Positions 1-6,467 of a DNA stretch of 11,968 nucleotides are shown one piece after another. Made by a program: the position numbers and the translations under genes. The notes beneath the pieces are model-generated. The model ran no database searches and was not told the DNA's origin. It saw nothing but the letters and a program-made list of their open reading frames with translations. Source of the stretch: Scatosoma sp964459515 (GTDB lineage Bacteria > Bacillota > Clostridia > Christensenellales > Borkfalkiaceae); assembly GCA_964459515.1 (NCBI GenBank), contig CAYWML010000045.1, positions 1-11,968 of the forward strand, in the 5' to 3' direction. Position 1 is the stretch's first letter. Each line of letters starts with the position of its first letter.

Positions 1-455
1 GAAGCCGCGTAGAGCGTTTGGAAAAGCTCGAAGCAATGGAAGCGAACGGCGATTTCGAGGCGTTGCCCAAGAAAGAGGTCATGCTCTTGAAAAAGGAAAT
101 GGGCAAGTTGCAGGCGAATCTTGGCGGCATCAAGACGATGAAGGCTATGCCCGGCGTTATGTTCGTGGTCGATCCCCACAACGAAGACATCGCAATTAAA
201 GAAGCGAAGAAGCTCGGCATCAAAATCGTGGCTATCACGGACACGAACTGCGATCCCGACGAGATCGATTACGTTATCCCCGGCAACGACGACGCAATCC
301 GCGCCATCAAATTGATTTCTTCCGTCATCGCAAACGCGGTTATCGAAGCAAATCAGGGCGAAGAGACTGTTCAGTTCTTGGCAGAAGAAAACGGCGAAGA
401 GGCTACTCCTGCGGACATCGAAGAAGTAGTTGCCGCGGCGGAAGAAAACGCATAA
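1..455 (+). CDS. rpsB: 30S ribosomal protein S2, C-terminal part (5' truncated by the window edge)
   Basis: This is the end of the gene for small-subunit protein S2, which sits on the 30S head-body junction and is needed to load S1 and the mRNA. The reading frame enters the window with its first full codon at base 3; about 150 residues are present of the roughly 230-260 usual for the family. Recognisable S2 blocks are RLEKLEAMEANG, LPKKEVMLLKKEMGKL, the segment PGVMFVVDPHNEDIAIKEA and the signature AITDTNCDPDEIDYVIPGND, followed by AIRAIKLISSVIANAV. The acidic Ala/Glu-rich tail (about residues 115-150 of the visible part) is normal for Gram-positive S2. It ends 73 bp before tsf, its usual partner, so the two are almost certainly cotranscribed. 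The TTG at 18 is an internal leucine codon, not a start. Confidence 0.97.
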   Translation, partial: SRVERLEKLEAMEANGDFEALPKKEVMLLKKEMGKLQANLGGIKTMKAMPGVMFVVDPHNEDIAIKEAKKLGIKIVAITDTNCDPDEIDYVIPGNDDAIRAIKLISSVIANAVIEANQGEETVQFLAEENGEEATPADIEEVVAAAEENA

Positions 456-469
456 ACGAAAACAATACC

Positions 470-492
470 GACGGGCGAGCTTTTCGCCCGTC
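470..492 (+). promoter_or_regulatory. Hairpin in the rpsB-tsf spacer
   Basis: A perfect 9-bp inverted repeat (GACGGGCGA at 470-478 and TCGCCCGTC at 484-492) encloses a 5-base loop. It starts 15 bases after the rpsB stop and ends 22 bases before the tsf ribosome binding site. No T-run follows, so it is not a complete intrinsic terminator. It may act as an attenuating or RNA-processing element that sets the S2 to EF-Ts ratio; that role is inference. Confidence 0.55.
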
Positions 493-513
493 AAAACGAG
501 TATTAACTTAAAA

Positions 514-519
514 AAGGAG
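514..519 (+). promoter_or_regulatory. tsf ribosome binding site
   Basis: AAGGAG at 514-519 lies 9 bases before the ATG at 529. It decides the tsf start: the frame is open further upstream into the end of rpsB, but no other start has such a site, and the encoded N-terminus MAFTAKDVMALREKTG is the family start. Confidence 0.85.
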
Positions 520-528
520 ATAGAAATT

Positions 529-1422
529 ATGGCATTCACGGCTAAAGACGTAATGGCGCTTCGCGAAAAGACGGGCGCAGGCGTTATGGATTGCAAAAGA
601 GCATTGACGGACGCAGACGGCGACATGAGCAAAGCAGCGGACCTTTTGAGAGAAAGAGGCATTGCGAAAGCGGAAAAGAAAGCTTCCCGTATCGCTGCCG
701 AAGGTATCGTATCTTGCTATATCGACGGCAAAACGGGTGTTTTGGTAGAGTTGAACTGCGAATCCGACTTCGTTGCGAAGAACCCGCAATTTTCGGAAAT
801 CGCCAACGAAGTGGCGAAGATCGTCGTTAAATGCAACCCTGCAAACGTGGAAGCGTTGCTCGGCTGCGCAATGGCAGACGGCGCGACCTTTGAAGAATAT
901 TTGAAAGGCAAAATCGCCATCATCGGTGAAAAGATTGCCGTTAGAAGATTTGTTCGTTACGAGAGCAACGGTTTCTTGGAAAGCTACATTCACCTCGGCG
1001 GCAAGCTTGGCGTTATGTTGGATTTGAACGGCGAAGCTACGGACGCGGCGAAAGAAGCTGCACACGACGTAACTTTGCAGATCGCATTCACGAAGCCTGC
1101 ATATTTAACGAAAGAAGAAGTTTCCGCGGAAACGCTTGAAAAAGAGAAAGAAGTGTTGAAACAGCAAGCGATCAACGAAGGCAAACCCGAAGCGATCGCA
1201 GAAAAAATGGTCATGGGTAGAATTAAGAAATTCTATGAAGAGAATTGCTTGCTCGAACAAGCGTTCATCAAAGACGATTCCAAGAAGATTTGTGACTTGG
1301 TGAAAGCGGCAGGCATTTCCATCGCGAAATTCGCATTCTTTGTCATGGGCGAAGGCTTGGAAAAGAAGAGCGAGGATTTAAGCGAAGAAGTGGCAAAACA
1401 AGTTGCTGCCATGAAGAACTAA
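529..1422 (+). CDS. tsf: Translation elongation factor Ts
   Basis: EF-Ts is the cytoplasmic nucleotide exchange factor that releases GDP from EF-Tu so it can reload GTP. The 297-residue product has the full family plan: an N-terminal UBA-like domain (residues 1 to about 50) with TGAGVMDCKRAL, then the core with the NCESDFVAKN segment (EF-Tu contact, usually TDFVA), the GGKLGVMLDL strand of the second half, a coiled-coil-like basic/acidic stretch around residues 185-230, and the C-terminal KICDLVKAAGISIAKFAFFVMGEG block. Length is within the bacterial range (about 280-310). The gene follows rpsB in the standard order, has its own strong ribosome binding site and ends at a hairpin terminator at 1437-1471. 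Confidence 0.97.
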   Translation: MAFTAKDVMALREKTGAGVMDCKRALTDADGDMSKAADLLRERGIAKAEKKASRIAAEGIVSCYIDGKTGVLVELNCESDFVAKNPQFSEIANEVAKIVVKCNPANVEALLGCAMADGATFEEYLKGKIAIIGEKIAVRRFVRYESNGFLESYIHLGGKLGVMLDLNGEATDAAKEAAHDVTLQIAFTKPAYLTKEEVSAETLEKEKEVLKQQAINEGKPEAIAEKMVMGRIKKFYEENCLLEQAFIKDDSKKICDLVKAAGISIAKFAFFVMGEGLEKKSEDLSEEVAKQVAAMKN

Positions 1423-1436
1423 AAAAATCGCAAGCG

Positions 1437-1471
1437 AAAGCTCCCGTACAAATCGTACGAGAGCTTTTTTT
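1437..1471 (+). terminator. Intrinsic terminator of the rpsB-tsf operon
   Basis: AAAGCTC at 1437-1443 pairs with GAGCTTT at 1461-1467, and CGTAC at 1445-1449 pairs with GTACG at 1455-1459; a single C/A mismatch separates the two helices. The loop is AAATC and the helix runs straight into a T-run ending at 1471. It starts 15 bases after the tsf stop. Confidence 0.85.
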
Positions 1472-1480
1472 ATGCTTCGG

Positions 1481-1688
1481 AAAGCAAGCGGAGCTTGCGT
1501 AATCCAAGGTCAAGGAACATGGTTCCTTGTGGGGTGCAGGGGCAACGCCCTTGCGAGCTTTTAACGCCGCTACGCGGCGTTTACGCGGCTTATGCCGCAC
1601 GTTATACCCCAACAAAAGCAAGCTTTGCTTGCGTTATCCAACGCCGCTACGCGGCGTTTACGCGGCATAAGCCGCACGTTATCTCATT
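1481..1688. repeat. Composite palindrome repeat, unit 1 of 2
   Basis: First of two direct tandem units of about 208 bp in the gap between the convergent tsf and surface-protein genes. It is a chain of short palindromes: GCAAGC/GCTTGC (1484-1498), CAAGGAAC/GTTCCTTG (1511-1529), GCAGGGGC/GCCCTTGC (1536-1554, one wobble pair), AACGCCGC/GCGGCGTT (1563-1581), GCGGC/GCCGC (1585-1598), GCAAGC/GCTTGC again (1618-1632), AACGCCGC/GCGGCGTT again (1640-1658) and GCGGC/GCCGC again (1662-1675). Loops are 3-4 bases. Bases 1481-1582 are identical to 1689-1790 of unit 2. No ORF with a ribosome binding site or family match is seen, so this is a non-coding repeat of REP/MITE-like appearance but unknown class. 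Confidence 0.85.
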
Positions 1689-1890
1689 AAAGCAAGCGGA
1701 GCTTGCGTAATCCAAGGTCAAGGAACATGGTTCCTTGTGGGGTGCAGGGGCAACGCCCTTGCGAGCTTTTAACGCCGCTACGCGGCGTTTTATGCGGCGA
1801 AAGCCGCGTTTAATACCCCACAAAAGCAAGCTCTGCTTGCGTTATCCAACGCCGCCACGCGGCGTTTACGCGGCATAAGCCGCTTTTTTT
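1689..1890. repeat. Composite palindrome repeat, unit 2 of 2
   Basis: Second tandem unit, identical to unit 1 for its first 102 bp and then diverged. In matching hairpins the GCAAGC/GCTTGC loop changes from TTT to TCT and the last AACGCCGC/GCGGCGTT loop from TAC to CAC, with stems kept. The fifth palindrome is re-formed with altered flanks (GCGGC GAAA GCCGC). The final GCGGC/GCCGC hairpin (1870-1883) is followed directly by seven T (1884-1890), so the array ends in a weak terminator-like structure reading rightward. Bases 1891-1958, after the array, show nothing recognisable. Confidence 0.85.
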
Positions 1891-1960
1891 CACTATGTGA
1901 TGTACAGAATGCCGACGAAACGAGCTTCACCATAGGCGTAGAAATACCTCTGTCGAAATC

Positions 1961-1990
1961 AAAAAAAGGAGCGGCATTTCGCCGCTCCTT
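1961..1990 (-). terminator. Intrinsic terminator of the surface-protein gene
   Basis: On the minus strand, AAGGAGCGGC (1990-1981) and GCCGCTCCTT (1975-1966) form a perfect 10-bp stem with a 5-base loop, followed by a T-run (plus-strand A at 1961-1967). It lies 27 bases past the stop codon of the large minus-strand gene and faces the tsf terminator across the repeat array. Confidence 0.9.
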
Positions 1991-2016
1991 AGCCCCAATG
2001 GAGGAAGGGGGATAGG

Positions 2017-5000
2017 TTAATCGTTGTAAGGGCTGTCGTCCTCTTCGGAAGGCTTTTCAGCTTTTTTGCTCTGCTTGTTTGCAAGCTTCTTCAAATTGCC
2101 GTTCCGCGATTTAATGCCGTTTTTACGACGCGCGCGTTTAACGATCTTCTGTACGGCAAGGCTGATTATCGCAATCAACAATACTGCCGCTACGGCAATG
2201 GAGCTTGCCAACATCCAAACGTTCGTGCCGCTGTCGTTTTCGGAAGAGGCGTCGGACGAAGAGGAATCGCTGTCGGAAACTTCTTCCGCCGCAACCGTTT
2301 TTTCGGAAAGCGCAAAGTCCGCAAATTTCAAATAACTATTGTCGCTACTGTATTCCAAATACGCGATACCCGAAGTCTGTTCGGACGGGGTATAGCTGTT
2401 CTTGTACAAGTTCCCGACTTTTTCCGTGTCCAATTCCGACGCATAGCGCAGGAAGCTGTCGCTGTCGTAGTAGGAGAATACGCTCTCGAAATAGTTTTCT
2501 CCCTCTATTCCTTTATAGTATTCGGTTTTATAGTATTCGGTAAGGGAGGTGAAGTTGCTTTCCGCCGTATTCGTGCTGTCAACGGGGGTGTTCGCGTCGA
2601 AAATCACGTATGTGTCGTCGGCGTTTACCGTTTTGCCGTCGCGCGTGCCGCTCCATACTTCCAAACGGTAGTTCTTCGCGACGTCGCCCGTGTGAACGTA
2701 GAAAGTAATCGTCTGCCAATCGCCCGTGCCCGTCACGATATAGGAGAGGTTTTTATTCTCCGTTGTGGCTTCGTAACGAGGGGAGAGGGCGGCAACGTCT
2801 TTCAAATCGTAAACGAGCGTTTTGCAAGCTTTATCGGCGTAATATTTGCCGTCCTTGCCGTAGAACGCTTCTCTGTTCCACGTATAGTCGTTATAGCTGT
2901 GCGACGCGCCGTTTTCCGCAACGACGAGGTTGCCGTCGGCGTTCTTTGCATAAGCGGAAAGGTTGGCAAAATAGCCGCTCTTCTGCGATTCCGTCAAGGA
3001 CGAATAGCCGCTCCAATTCTTGTTCGCTTGATACAAGCCCGTTTTCGCGTCAAGCTTAAAGGCGATTTGCGCGCTCTTTTTCGTGGAATCGTCGGTGCAA
3101 ATATTGCCGTCGTCGTCATACCAATAAATACGGTTACGACCGATGGAAAGCACGGTTTGCCGATCGGTGTCGTCCATATCGACGAGATAAACGCTTGCCG
3201 TTGCGCCTGCGCTTGCTTTTACGCGTACGGAGATTGCCGTATACGTATCCGCCGCAATCGTGGTGGAGCTGCCGATATAGCCGTAGGCAAGGTTTGCTCT
3301 TCTCGAACTGTCGTTATAGATAAGCAACGGTTGCGTTGCGTCGCCGAATACGTCTGCCCAAATATCTGCGGCTTCCGTTTTCGCGGAGAGGTTTTTAACG
3401 GCATCGAACCAAGCTTCGGTATTGCTGTCGAAATAGCCGTCGTCGCCCGAGCCGATAAAGTATTCCTTGTTGAGAAGACCTGCGTTGGCATATGCATTGA
3501 CGGCGCGTTTCTTTTCTGCAGTTTCTTCATCGTCGGTTGCGGTAGGAACGCTCACGCGGTAGTTGTCGCTGTATACGCCTTTGTAGTTCTGCGGATTGGC
3601 AAGCCCTTCTTTAATAGCGTTGGTGGGGCTGCCTGCCGCGGAGTCGAAACCGCTGTCGCCGTCGGCTTCGTCGTCTGCCGTCGTGCCCGTCAAGGCGACG
3701 AGTTTCGCATACGTGCCGCTCTTCGCGCTGTTATATTCGCTCTTGCTGAGATAGTACGCTTCGAACTTCGTAAACGCCGCAAAGCCGTCCGCGAAATTGT
3801 CTTTCGTCGTATCCGTCGTAATCGAGGTCGGTCCGAAGTTGAACGTAAGCGTGAAGCTTGCTTCGTCGTCGCCCGTTTCGTTTTTAACAAAGAAGAAGCA
3901 TTGTTGCCAACCCTCGTACAAATCTTCGTTTTCGCCTACGCTGACGGCGGTGATGTCCGTCGTGTCGATAGAGGTAAACGAAGTTTTGTTGTCCCCGTCT
4001 ACGAGCGTGATGCCCGCACCCGTCACGCCGTTCATATCCGACGTCTTGACGAAGAAGGATACCGCCATGTATTCTTGGTCGGGCGTGAACTTAAAGTTGT
4101 ACGTAGACGTCGCTTCGTACGCCATGCCGTTCGCGCTTAAAAGGAGCAACACTTTGTCGTTGTTCGTGAAGGTCGTGTCCTTGAAGTAGTTGTCGTAAAC
4201 GGCTTGTTGATATTTGTTTCCGCTGCCGTTAAGGGCTGCCGTATTGTCGAATACCTGCGTTACGTCGCCTTCCGTTACGAAATTGCCGAGCCAAGGCGCG
4301 GTGCTTGCCGTGTAACCGTCCGTTTTCGTTTGGTCAACCGTCGTGGCAGCCAATACACGGTCCGAAAGGGTGCTTTCGATAGAGGTTATCGTAGGATAAT
4401 AATCCATGGCGAATACGGACTGATCGGGGGTGCTATAAGCGTCGAAAGTTTTTTCCGTTTTATCGTCGTCGAAGTGCGCCGTGTTCGTGATATCCGCCGT
4501 CGCCGTGTCAAACGCGGTGTTGTCGATAATTTCGCATTCGATATCGTCGAAGAAAGCGTAGCCGTTGACGTACTCCAAACGATCCGTGCCGCCGCCCTGA
4601 CCTAAACCGAGCACGACGGAGAAGGTCGTATCGGTAAACGAAGAGCCTTTCAAATAGAAAGTGTACTGCTTCCAACCGTTCGTTGCTTCCAAACCGCTCA
4701 TGCTTCCCGTGTCGATGTTTTTCACTTCAAAAGCGTCCAACGTCGTGCTACCGACGGTTTGGGTAAGACGAATATACGCGCCTTTACCGACTGCCGTTTG
4801 CGAAGCGTCCGCCGAAGAAGCCGATTTCAAGTCCGCGGTTTTTACCCATACGGAGAATTTAGCCGAAGTGCCTGCCGCCACGGTAACGGTAGAAGAGGAC
4901 GTCCATTTCTGCGCCGTACCCGTCGTTTTGGTGACCGAATCGGATTTTGCAGGGTACTCGTTGTGAATCATGAGTACTTTCGTATTGTCCTCCGCACCGT

Positions 5001-5574
5001 CGTGCGTGCCGGGGTTTTCTACGTCGGGAATGTCGGTAAGGGAGATATTCAACGCTTCGTATTTTTCAAAATCCGAAGAGAGCGTCTTGTCCTTGTTGGC
5101 GGTTTCCCACGCTTCGTAAAATTTCAGCTTGTCCCGTGCGGTGAGGGTGTCCCATTTTTTGATGGCTTCCGCTTCCGTAAGCTTTTCCGCGGCGTCGAGG
5201 CTGTCGAGGTTCGTCCCCGTGAGGTTTGTCCACCCGTCCGCCGTAACGTCGATGATGCCGCTTGCCGCTTTGGAAGAGAGCGCAGTGCCCGAAGAAGCGG
5301 AGTTGACGGCGCGCGTCCAGCCCGTAACGGAAGTCGCAATAACGTTCTTGCCGTTGTTGCTGTTGAAAACTTCGAATTTGGAGTTGGAGATCAGCGCGTC
5401 GGAATCGTCCTGTACGTCCGAAGTAGCCGACGAGGAAGAGCTGTCGCTCGACGAAGAGTCGGACGTGTCGGAATCTCCGCAAGCAGCGAACGCCGCGCCT
5501 GCCGAGGATACCAAGAGGAACGATAAGCAAAGTGCAAGAAGTTTTTTCTTGCGGTTTTTGATACTGTCTTTCAT
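2017..5574 (-). CDS. Large cell-envelope protein with three beta-sandwich-like repeats, lipoprotein-like signal and C-terminal transmembrane anchor
   Basis: No specific family is recognised; the function is unknown. The 1185-residue product starts with a basic n-region, a hydrophobic core and the sequence AAFAAC (Cys32), which could be a lipobox (weak, F at -3) or an AFA signal peptidase I site. A Ser/Asp linker follows (about 34-53), and a near-mirror linker (about 1100-1116) precedes a transmembrane helix (about 1119-1142) and a basic cytoplasmic tail. Three internal repeats share the same strand order: about 198-350, 472-608 and 748-1000. Shared landmarks are a KVLMI/KVLLL/QPLLI strand, an SVWVKT/SFFVKT/SVRVKA strand, and GWKQYTFYLK/GWQQCFFFVK/DWQTITFYVH (W301, W556, W953), with an aromatic closing strand (GYAFFDDIE, GFAAFTKFE). 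The pattern resembles CBM4/9-type jelly rolls, suggesting carbohydrate or wall binding (inference). The start has AAGGTGG at 5579-5585, five to six bases upstream. It has its own promoter and terminator, so it is monocistronic. Confidence 0.9.
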   Translation of the reverse strand: MKDSIKNRKKKLLALCLSFLLVSSAGAAFAACGDSDTSDSSSSDSSSSSATSDVQDDSDALISNSKFEVFNSNNGKNVIATSVTGWTRAVNSASSGTALSSKAASGIIDVTADGWTNLTGTNLDSLDAAEKLTEAEAIKKWDTLTARDKLKFYEAWETANKDKTLSSDFEKYEALNISLTDIPDVENPGTHDGAEDNTKVLMIHNEYPAKSDSVTKTTGTAQKWTSSSTVTVAAGTSAKFSVWVKTADLKSASSADASQTAVGKGAYIRLTQTVGSTTLDAFEVKNIDTGSMSGLEATNGWKQYTFYLKGSSFTDTTFSVVLGLGQGGGTDRLEYVNGYAFFDDIECEIIDNTAFDTATADITNTAHFDDDKTEKTFDAYSTPDQSVFAMDYYPTITSIESTLSDRVLAATTVDQTKTDGYTASTAPWLGNFVTEGDVTQVFDNTAALNGSGNKYQQAVYDNYFKDTTFTNNDKVLLLLSANGMAYEATSTYNFKFTPDQEYMAVSFFVKTSDMNGVTGAGITLVDGDNKTSFTSIDTTDITAVSVGENEDLYEGWQQCFFFVKNETGDDEASFTLTFNFGPTSITTDTTKDNFADGFAAFTKFEAYYLSKSEYNSAKSGTYAKLVALTGTTADDEADGDSGFDSAAGSPTNAIKEGLANPQNYKGVYSDNYRVSVPTATDDEETAEKKRAVNAYANAGLLNKEYFIGSGDDGYFDSNTEAWFDAVKNLSAKTEAADIWADVFGDATQPLLIYNDSSRRANLAYGYIGSSTTIAADTYTAISVRVKASAGATASVYLVDMDDTDRQTVLSIGRNRIYWYDDDGNICTDDSTKKSAQIAFKLDAKTGLYQANKNWSGYSSLTESQKSGYFANLSAYAKNADGNLVVAENGASHSYNDYTWNREAFYGKDGKYYADKACKTLVYDLKDVAALSPRYEATTENKNLSYIVTGTGDWQTITFYVHTGDVAKNYRLEVWSGTRDGKTVNADDTYVIFDANTPVDSTNTAESNFTSLTEYYKTEYYKGIEGENYFESVFSYYDSDSFLRYASELDTEKVGNLYKNSYTPSEQTSGIAYLEYSSDNSYLKFADFALSEKTVAAEEVSDSDSSSSDASSENDSGTNVWMLASSIAVAAVLLIAIISLAVQKIVKRARRKNGIKSRNGNLKKLANKQSKKAEKPSEEDDSPYND

Positions 5575-5578
5575 GTAA

Positions 5579-5585
5579 CCACCTT
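5579..5585 (-). promoter_or_regulatory. Ribosome binding site of the surface-protein gene
   Basis: On the minus strand AAGGTGG ends four bases before the ATG at 5574-5572. It supports this start, which also gives a complete signal peptide. Confidence 0.8.
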
Positions 5586-5674
5586 TGGCTTTTTATTTCT
5601 GAAAACTTGTGGCGTAAATTTGCGTTCGCGCCGAAAAAGAAACTTTTTTGGCACATGCAAATCTACACTCTACT

Positions 5675-5703
5675 ATTTTAATACAAAATCGCTTTATTGG
5701 CAA
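5675..5703 (-). promoter_or_regulatory. SigA-type promoter of the surface-protein gene
   Basis: Read on the minus strand, TTGCCA (5703-5698) and TAAAAT (5680-5675) are separated by exactly 17 bases; each matches the consensus at five of six positions. Initiation would be near 5668, giving a leader of about 95 bases. No strong secondary structure was seen in that leader. Confidence 0.7.
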
Positions 5704-5760
5704 GCGTTTACGACGGCAAAACGAAAAAAAGCCGAATAAAATCCAAAAAAATATGCAATA

Positions 5761-5773
5761 TATATGGTATATA
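5761..5773 (+). promoter_or_regulatory. Extended -10 element before the first TauE/SafE half gene
   Basis: TGG followed by TATATA (5765-5773) forms an extended -10. The expected -35 position (5745-5750) is only an A-run, so this is a weak or TG-dependent promoter. It would start transcription about 25 bases upstream of the GTG start and is divergent from the surface-protein promoter. Confidence 0.4.
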
Positions 5774-5793
5774 GCGCGTGCGAACGGCGCGAC

Positions 5794-5800
5794 GAGGGGG
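5794..5800 (+). promoter_or_regulatory. Ribosome binding site selecting the GTG start
   Basis: GAGGGGG ends six bases before GTG at 5807-5809. The frame is open further upstream, but earlier starts lack such a site and would add a basic, non-family extension of about 53 residues. Confidence 0.6.
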
Positions 5801-5806
5801 AAAGAC

Positions 5807-6178
5807 GTGCGAGAAACGGGAAAAGCGCGAAAGAATGCGCGGCGAATATTTTGCGGCGCGGCTGTCGGCGCGGCGAACAGTTTGTTCGGCGGAGGCGGCG
5901 GTATGCTTGCCGTGCCGCTGTTGCAACGCACGGGCTTGGACGGGCGTAGCGCGCATGCGACGGCAATTCTCGTAATCTTGCCCGTGTCCTTGCTTTCCTT
6001 CGTCGTTTACGCGGCGAAGGGTTTGTGCGAAGCGGCTGTAATGTTGCCGACGGCGATCGGCGTGACGGCAGGCGGCGTTTTGGGGGCGCGGTTGCTCGGC
6101 AAATTGCCCATGCGCGCGGTGAACGCGACGTTTGCCGCGTTGCAGTTGCTCGCAGGCGTGTTTTTGTTGTTTCGATAA
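5807..6178 (+). CDS. TauE/SafE (TSUP) family membrane protein, half-length, first of a pair
   Basis: This is a 123-residue integral membrane protein resembling one half of a TauE/SafE transporter, a family linked to export or uptake of sulfite, sulfonates and other small organic anions. The family hallmark is at about residues 17-39 (GAAVGAANSLFG, a run of five Gly, MLAVPLL), followed by three more hydrophobic segments (about 51-70, 76-96 and 104-122). Full-length members have about 240-270 residues built from two such halves. A second 121-residue half lies 289 bp downstream, so the two products probably assemble together (inference). The start is GTG 5807, chosen by its ribosome binding site and by the family N-terminus. 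An alternative is an upstream start in the same open frame, judged unlikely. Confidence 0.8.
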   Translation: MRETGKARKNARRIFCGAAVGAANSLFGGGGGMLAVPLLQRTGLDGRSAHATAILVILPVSLLSFVVYAAKGLCEAAVMLPTAIGVTAGGVLGARLLGKLPMRAVNATFAALQLLAGVFLLFR

Positions 6179-6237
6179 CTTTTCGTTGCGAAACGCTCCC
6201 GTTCGTCATTAGAGTTGTCACGAAATGCCTCCCCTCC

Positions 6238-6353
6238 GTCATTACGAGGAGCGAAGCGACGCGGTAATCTCTTCGTTCTCCCTTTCCGCCGCAGGAGGAA
6301 AGGGAGAACGAAGTCGTAATCCGCAGGATTGCCGCGGAACACACGCTCCGTTT
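6238..6353. repeat. Dispersed palindromic repeat, copy 1, interrupted by a 17-bp hairpin
   Basis: The left part has a GTCATTACGAGGAGCGAAGC core and ends in GTAATCTC, with ATTAC (6241-6245) pairing with GTAAT (6264-6268 region). It belongs by appearance to the common GTCATTGCGAGGAGCGAAGC palindromic element found scattered in many bacterial genomes (recall, not searched). The right part, AATCC/GGATT (6318-6330) and GGATTGCCGCGGAAC plus flank (6326-6353), recurs 90 bp later with two mismatches. Between the two parts sits the hairpin at 6271-6313. Confidence 0.75.
6271..6313. repeat. Perfect 17-bp stem hairpin inside repeat copy 1
   Basis: CTTCGTTCTCCCTTTCC (6271-6287) is followed by a 9-base loop and by its exact complement (6297-6313). 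There is no T-run in either direction, so it is not an intrinsic terminator. It is absent from copy 2 at the same position, which looks like an insertion into the older repeat (inference). Confidence 0.8.
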
Positions 6354-6355
6354 TA

Positions 6356-6365
6356 CCCCCCCCCC
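6356..6365. repeat. Homopolymer run of ten C
   Basis: Ten consecutive C at 6356-6365 lie between the two repeat copies, 103 bases before the second TauE/SafE half. Such runs are slippage-prone both in cells and in sequencing, so the length should be treated as uncertain. It is not in a reading frame. Confidence 0.8.
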
Positions 6366-6367
6366 TC

Positions 6368-6443
6368 GTCATTGCGAGGCACGAACGTGCCGTGGCAATC
6401 TCGTGGCAATCCATAGGATTGCCGCGGAACGCACGCTTCGTTT
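6368..6443. repeat. Dispersed palindromic repeat, copy 2
   Basis: ATTGC (6371-6375) pairs with GCAAT (6395-6399), and inside it GGCAC (6378-6382) pairs with GTGCC (6387-6391). A second perfect hairpin follows, GGCAATCC (6405-6412) with GGATTGCC (6416-6423) around ATA. The block 6416-6443 matches copy 1 at 6326-6353 with two differences. A degenerate third start (CGTTCGTCATTAGAG, 6199-6214 region) lies upstream of copy 1. Confidence 0.75.
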
Positions 6444-6467
6444 CAAGACAACGTTTATAGGAGAATT

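Noticed and set aside
1343..1829. Two minus-strand open frames sharing a repeated peptide (AALKARKGVAPAPHKEPCSL...)
   Set aside because: They are translations of the two tandem palindrome units; there is no plausible ribosome binding site, and the composition reflects the repeat.
1481..1890. CRISPR-like array
   Set aside because: The palindromes differ from each other, are tightly packed and have no unique spacers of constant length.
2692..4140. 482-codon plus-strand open frame inside the surface-protein gene
   Set aside because: It is antisense to a gene with signal peptide, repeats, promoter and terminator. The predicted protein is rich in Arg/Val with no domain, and arises from codon bias in the real gene.
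5648..5806. Longer start for the first TauE/SafE half gene
   Set aside because: The added residues are basic and unlike the family, and they would overlap both the divergent surface-protein promoter and the likely -10 element.
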